Positions 60,173 through 64,000 of a stretch of DNA of 64,000 nucleotides are shown here, in pieces; within the stretch, counting starts at the first letter, position 1, and each line of letters begins with the position of its first letter. Source of the stretch: Vibrio maritimus (GTDB taxonomy: Bacteria > Pseudomonadota > Gammaproteobacteria > Enterobacterales > Vibrionaceae); assembly GCF_021441885.1 (NCBI RefSeq), contig NZ_CP090438.1, positions 2,356,001 through 2,420,000 on the forward strand, written 5' to 3'. Position numbers and translations under genes: made by a program. The notes under the pieces are model-generated. The model was not told where the DNA came from, ran no database searches, and saw nothing but the letters and a program-made list of their open reading frames with translations.

Positions 60173-62047
60173 ATGGACCGTTACTTTAAACTTATCGATA
60201 AGCCCACTTTTTTTGGCGCTATCGCATTGCTGCTCGCTGTCATCATTCCGCTGATAGTCTTTCCTGAACAAGGCGCACACCTTATTGCGCAAGCTAAGCT
60301 TATTATGACCGATAAGTTTGGGTTCCTATATTTGGCACTTGGTCTCGCTGCTCTCTTCTTTATGGTATTCATCATTTTTAGCGACATCGGCCAAATCAAA
60401 CTTGGAGACCCAGACGAGGCACCGGAATTCAAAACCTCATCTTGGGCTGCAATGTTATTTTGCGGCGGCATCGGAGCCAGTATTTTGTACTGGGGCTGTA
60501 TTGAGTGGGCATACTATTACCAATCGCCTCCATTTCAATTAGAACCGGGCAGTGAAGAAGCCATTCGCTGGGCTGCGACCTACGGGATTTTCCACTGGGG
60601 GCCTATCGCTTGGGCTATCTACCTTATTCCTGCATTACCGATTGCCTACTTCTTTTATGTTCGCAAGCAGCCAGCGCTTAAGGTTTCGAGTGCCCTTATC
60701 CCTGTGATTGGTGAGAAACATACGTTTGGCGCTGTGGGCAAGCTCATCGATGTACTGTTTATCTTTGGTCTTCTTGGTGGTGCAGCAACAACGCTAGGTT
60801 TAGCAGCACCGCTAATCAGTGAAGGGTTGAGCGTTCTGTTTGGCTTACCTCAAAACACTTACACTCAAATCGGTGTTCTCGCCGTATGTACAGCTATCTT
60901 TGCTTACTCGTCATTCGCAGGCATGGAAAAAGGCATCAAGATTCTCAGTAACATCAACTTCTGGGGCGCGATGCTATTACTTGCCATTGTCTTGCTGCTT
61001 GGTCCAACAATCTTCATTTTGGAGACAGGCTTAGATTCAATCGGTCGAATGATGTCGAACTTCTTTGTTATGGCGACATGGGCCGAACCATTTGGCGGCT
61101 ACGGCAGCTTCGACGATACTCACTTCCCACAAGATTGGACTATTTTCTATTGGGCATGGTGGCTCGTATTTGCACCAAGTATGGGGCTATTCGTTGCTCG
61201 CATCTCGCGTGGCAGAACCATCAAACAGATGGTCGCAGGTTCGCTGTTCTTTGGATCTAGCGGCTGCTTCCTATTCTTTATCATCTTAGGTAACTACGGC
61301 TTATCGCTACAGCTATCAGGGCAGTTGGATATCGTCGGTATCCTAAATGAACATGGCGCAACAAAAGCGATCTTCTCGATGTTGTCAGAACTGCCATTCT
61401 CATGGTTCATCATTTTATTGTTTACCATGCTATGTATCATCTTTACTGCCACCACTTTCGACTCTATTTCTTACATCTTAGCGTCCGTAGTGCAAAAGGA
61501 TGTTACCCAAGAGCCAATGCGCTGGAACCGTTTGTTCTGGGCGTTCACGCTCAGCTTTATGCCCGCTGTTCTTATGTTCTTAGGTGGACTAAGCACGCTG
61601 CAAACTGCTGCTATCGTAGGTGGTCTGCCGCTACTTGGCATTGCCGTCATGCTGATGATCTCGGCAGTTAAAGCAACCACGCTCGATATTCGTCACCAAG
61701 AAGACTATGTTGAGCCAACCATCAACATCGAAGACCTACCAGAGTTTGACCCTTGGTCGCATGAAGGGGTAGCGCTAGCCAACTTTGAAAAGTGCCGCGA
61801 CGTTGCCCAAATGGCAGCTGATGCGGAAAGAGAAGCTATGCAAGCACTGTTCAAGGTGAAAAAGCGCATTCGTGCGTATGCGCTAGAGCACTCTACAGAC
61901 GAGAGCAAAGCAATTCCTGATCACCTACAACAAGAACTTGAAAGTGCATTGCAGGCACTTAGCGAAGCGCAAGACCAAAAAGAGCAATCTTCACTGGCTG
62001 CGCAAGAAGCTCGTTCTCGCTTTACCGAGGTATGTGCCGAAGCCTAA
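60173..62047 (+). CDS. BCCT-family transporter, CaiT-like
   Basis: 624 residues with 12 membrane helices in the first 500. Glycine stretch FCGGIGASILYWGCIEWAYYY, then GEKHTFGAVGKLIDVLFIFGLLGGAATTLGLA and the substrate-box segment WTIFYWAWWLVFAPSMGLFVARISRGR, which align closely with E. coli CaiT. The tryptophan box that cages the trimethylammonium group is intact. Closest in motif detail to the carnitine/butyrobetaine exchanger, although uptake of betaine or choline is also possible. After the last helix comes a cytoplasmic extension of roughly 120 residues (EDLPEFDPWSHEGVALANFE onward), acidic and helical. No carnitine-metabolism genes are near. Single gene ending in a terminator. Confidence 0.88.
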   Translation: MDRYFKLIDKPTFFGAIALLLAVIIPLIVFPEQGAHLIAQAKLIMTDKFGFLYLALGLAALFFMVFIIFSDIGQIKLGDPDEAPEFKTSSWAAMLFCGGIGASILYWGCIEWAYYYQSPPFQLEPGSEEAIRWAATYGIFHWGPIAWAIYLIPALPIAYFFYVRKQPALKVSSALIPVIGEKHTFGAVGKLIDVLFIFGLLGGAATTLGLAAPLISEGLSVLFGLPQNTYTQIGVLAVCTAIFAYSSFAGMEKGIKILSNINFWGAMLLLAIVLLLGPTIFILETGLDSIGRMMSNFFVMATWAEPFGGYGSFDDTHFPQDWTIFYWAWWLVFAPSMGLFVARISRGRTIKQMVAGSLFFGSSGCFLFFIILGNYGLSLQLSGQLDIVGILNEHGATKAIFSMLSELPFSWFIILLFTMLCIIFTATTFDSISYILASVVQKDVTQEPMRWNRLFWAFTLSFMPAVLMFLGGLSTLQTAAIVGGLPLLGIAVMLMISAVKATTLDIRHQEDYVEPTINIEDLPEFDPWSHEGVALANFEKCRDVAQMAADAEREAMQALFKVKKRIRAYALEHSTDESKAIPDHLQQELESALQALSEAQDQKEQSSLAAQEARSRFTEVCAEA

Positions 62048-62064
62048 GCTCGGTTGTCTGATAA

Positions 62065-62099
62065 CAAAAAAGCAGGTCTAGTTAGACCTGCTTTTTTAA
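62065..62099. terminator. Bidirectional terminator between the BCCT gene and ycgN
   Basis: AAAAAAGCAGGTCTA-GT-TAGACCTGCTTTTTT, a 15-bp perfect stem. Confidence 0.95.
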
Positions 62100-62111
62100 C
62101 TTCTTGGGAAA

Positions 62112-62549
62112 TTAACGCGAAGGATGGTTGATGATGTGGTCTTCCCAATCCACTACATCTATCTCGTACACCACTTTATTGCGAACACTCTCACCGGCAG
62201 CATGCATCGCTGACTTAGAGCCAGTGATAAGCGGATGCCACTCTGGGATCGATTTGCCTTCCGAAAGCAAGCGGTAAGAGCAAGTCTCTGGCAGCCAGTT
62301 GAACTCGCTAATTTTGTCGCGAGTTAGCTTGAGACACTCTTCACCAGATTGAAAACGATTTGGGTAGTCTTTGCATGAGCAGGTTTTGCTGTTTAGCCAG
62401 CTACAAGCAACGTTGGTGTAATACACTTCATCACTGTCTTCATCCATGAGTTTATGCAGGCAACATTTGCCGCAGCCATCACAGAGAGATTCCCATTGTG
62501 ATTCGCTCATTTCTTCAAGTGGCGTGGTTTCCCAAAACGCATTGCTCAT
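62112..62549 (-). CDS. ycgN: UPF0260 cysteine-cluster protein YcgN
   Basis: 145 residues. The zinc/iron-chelating cysteine-cluster region begins CDGCGKCCLHK near residue 24, followed by CSWLNSKTCSCKDYPNRF, LKLTR and PETCSYR. Family of unknown function; C-terminal RNKVVYEIDVVDWEDHIINHP is conserved. Cysteine set complete. It is divergent from the next small cysteine-cluster gene. Confidence 0.9.
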   Translation of the reverse strand: MSNAFWETTPLEEMSESQWESLCDGCGKCCLHKLMDEDSDEVYYTNVACSWLNSKTCSCKDYPNRFQSGEECLKLTRDKISEFNWLPETCSYRLLSEGKSIPEWHPLITGSKSAMHAAGESVRNKVVYEIDVVDWEDHIINHPSR

Positions 62550-62686
62550 TCGTGTTACCCTTTTCTTCGTTGGAGGCGTTTTATACCTCTAGAGGCTAAA
62601 AACTGCAAGTACTGATGCATGATTCACATATGTACAATTCTAGCGCATCTGGTAAACTCGCCGCCTTCAAGATAGAGGGTGTAATG

Positions 62687-62935
62687 ATGGATTGTCGTTT
62701 AGGTTGTGGGGCATGTTGTATTGCTCCAAGTATTTCTTCGCCTATACCTGGTATGCCAAATGGCAAACCAAGCGGAGTGCGTTGCATTCAGCTAGATGAC
62801 CGAAATTTGTGTAAGTTATTTGGAAAACCAGAGCGCCCGAAAGTCTGTCACAACTTCAAAGCCTGCCCTGACGTTTGTGCCGATAATAACGCCAAAGCGT
62901 TGGAAAACATCCTCGAGCTAGAACGCCTAACCTAA
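62687..62935 (+). CDS. YkgJ-family cysteine-cluster protein (YeiW-like)
   Basis: 82 residues from ATG 62687 (MDCRLGCGACCIAPSISSPIP), the start used by E. coli YeiW; an ATG one codon upstream is possible. The long frame from 62615 includes upstream non-coding bases. The cysteines in CRLGCGACC, CIQLDDRNLC and VCHNFKACPDVC form the putative metal cluster. Divergent from ycgN, which has a similar cluster; the two may be distant paralogues. Function unknown. Confidence 0.87.
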   Translation: MDCRLGCGACCIAPSISSPIPGMPNGKPSGVRCIQLDDRNLCKLFGKPERPKVCHNFKACPDVCADNNAKALENILELERLT

Positions 62936-63060
62936 CCAGTGCACCGACCAAGGGTTATATAAGTACTTACTAACTCGGTACAATTTCATCTCAAACACTA
63001 GCGCTTCTGCTTATATGAACTATTGTCATGTAAACCACGTTGACAAATAAGGTGTCTGAT

Positions 63061-63756
63061 ATGAACAAATATTTGGCGGAGTTGTTTGGTACGTTTTGGC
63101 TTGTTTTAGGTGGCTGTGGGTCAGCTGTCTTAGCCGCAGCATTTCCAGATGTCGGCATCGGATTGCTCGGAGTATCCCTCGCATTTGGCTTAACCGTACT
63201 TACGATGGCCTTCGCCATTGGTCATATTTCTGGGTGTCACCTCAATCCCGCAGTCAGTATTGGTTTGTGGGCAGGTGGGCGATTTGACGCTAAAGAACTG
63301 GTTCCCTACATTATCGCTCAAGTGATTGGCGGTGTACTTGCCGGTGGTATCCTTTACGTTATCGCCTCGGGTCAGGCTGGATTTGATGCTGCAAGCTCAG
63401 GTTTTGCATCCAATGGCTATGGTGATCATTCTCCAGGTCAATATTCGTTGACCGCAGCTCTAGTGACAGAGGTTGTAATGACAGCCATGTTCCTAATCGT
63501 CATTATGGGCTCAACAGATAAACGCGCACCCGCTGGTTTTGCGCCTATTGCTATCGGTCTTTGTTTGACGCTTATCCACTTAATCAGTATCCCTGTCACT
63601 AATACATCTGTTAACCCTGCAAGAAGTACTGGCGTCGCACTGTACGTTGGCGACTGGGCAGTCGCTCAGTTATGGCTATTCTGGGTCGCGCCTATTATTG
63701 GTGCTGTTATCGGAGCTTGGATTTATAGATCTCTGATTGGTAGCAATAGCGAATAA
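63061..63756 (+). CDS. aqpZ: Aquaporin Z
   Basis: 231 residues, the same as E. coli AqpZ. Start MNKYLAELFGTFWLVLGGCGSAVLAA. Two NPA boxes, HISGCHLNPAVSIGLW and NTSVNPARSTGVALY, with the R after the second, and a histidine-rich HLNPA typical of water-selective channels. AAGGTG is upstream. Six membrane segments. Rapid water flux under osmotic change; a single gene with a terminator. Confidence 0.96.
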   Translation: MNKYLAELFGTFWLVLGGCGSAVLAAAFPDVGIGLLGVSLAFGLTVLTMAFAIGHISGCHLNPAVSIGLWAGGRFDAKELVPYIIAQVIGGVLAGGILYVIASGQAGFDAASSGFASNGYGDHSPGQYSLTAALVTEVVMTAMFLIVIMGSTDKRAPAGFAPIAIGLCLTLIHLISIPVTNTSVNPARSTGVALYVGDWAVAQLWLFWVAPIIGAVIGAWIYRSLIGSNSE

Positions 63757-63780
63757 GGTTTGTCGCTTAAGAGAACGATC

Positions 63781-63812
63781 AAAAAAGGCGCGATATTATC
63801 GCGCCTTTTAAC
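63781..63812. terminator. Bidirectional terminator between aqpZ and recR
   Basis: AAAAGGCGCGATA-TTA-TCGCGCCTTTT, with A and T runs on either side. Confidence 0.93.
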
Positions 63813-63854
63813 TTATTTCGTTAGATAGCAAAGTCTGCTGTCGAAAGACCAACA

Positions 63855-64000
63855 TCAGATTTTTTGACGCCCCATCAATGAATGCGACAAGGTCGTTCCA
63901 TCTACTAACTCAAGCTCACCACCTACAGGAACACCGTGCGCAATACGACTCGCTGACACCTGGTGCTCGTGGCAAAGCTCTGCAATATAGTGCGCCGTTG
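63855..64000 (-). CDS. recR: Recombination protein RecR, C-terminal end only
   Basis: The last 47 codons and stop (63855-63857) are in the window; the rest continues past base 64000. The sequence TAHYIAELCHEHQVSASRI and AHGVPVGGELELVDGTTLSH with SLMGRQKI at the end is the RecR C-terminus. RecR forms a ring with RecO and RecF to load RecA on gapped DNA. In E. coli it follows dnaX and ybaB. Confidence 0.95.
   Translation of the reverse strand, partial: TAHYIAELCHEHQVSASRIAHGVPVGGELELVDGTTLSHSLMGRQKI

Overview
The window is a stretch of core chromosome from a Vibrio (Gammaproteobacteria), most likely chromosome 1. The evidence is near-complete similarity of recognisable proteins to Vibrio/E. 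coli families (MukBEF, CmoM, ElyC, TorR/TorD, PurR, TfoY, GlgCA, BioABCFD, FtsK-LolA-RarA-SerS, CysB, LapAB, IhfB, RpsA, Cmk, GapA, AqpZ, RecR), a c-di-GMP-I (GEMM) riboswitch directly before tfoY, and secreted chitinase and alginate lyase genes typical of marine vibrios. Species cannot be fixed from the sequence alone. There are no rRNA or tRNA genes, no insertion sequences, no phage and no CRISPR array. Gene density is high and most transcription units end in clear rho-independent terminators.

Layout. 1-3.5 kb: the 5' part of an RND/MMPL exporter, a UPF0319 secreted protein and a general porin, all on the minus strand. 3.5-7.1 kb: plus-strand run dinG-like helicase, TSUP transporter (yfcA), priC and a 51-residue rsmS/ybaM gene. 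A REP-like inverted repeat follows, then pdxY. 8.4-15.7 kb: the cmoM-mukF-mukE-mukB condensin operon, divergent from elyC. 16.8-19.4 kb: a modular secreted GH18 chitinase. 19.6-24.7 kb: torR/torD, purR, the riboswitch and tfoY, a TVP38-family membrane protein and a zinc-ribbon DUF2007 protein. 24.7-28.4 kb: an alpha/beta hydrolase and the glgC-glgA glycogen operon. 28.9-34 kb: the biotin cluster bioBFCD divergent from bioA across a BirA-type operator. 34-41.6 kb: ybiI-like, serS, rarA, lolA, ftsK and lrp, with ald divergent. 43-47.1 kb: a PF13679-type methyltransferase, cysB, an unknown coiled-coil membrane protein and miaE. 47.2-52.6 kb: cmk-rpsA-ihfB-lapA-lapB-pyrF. 52.9-64 kb: PL7 alginate lyase, a small beta-barrel candidate, msrB, gapA, yeaD, rlmA, a ChaN-type lipoprotein, an unknown 124-residue protein, a CaiT-like BCCT transporter, two cysteine-cluster proteins, aqpZ and the 3' end of recR.

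How the parts work together: several groups are textbook units (biotin synthesis, glycogen synthesis, chromosome organisation and translocation, LPS assembly control). The accessory character lies in polysaccharide use (chitinase, alginate lyase) and c-di-GMP-controlled TfoY. No wholly new multi-gene system was found. The observations most worth testing are small and regulatory: a long hairpin ending one base before the rlmA start codon, a perfect 19-bp palindrome in the alginate lyase promoter, a possible Shine-Dalgarno-masking stem behind the tfoY riboswitch, an unusual iron-sulfur cysteine set in the DinG protein, and a tandem duplication that runs from the bioA stop codon into its terminator.
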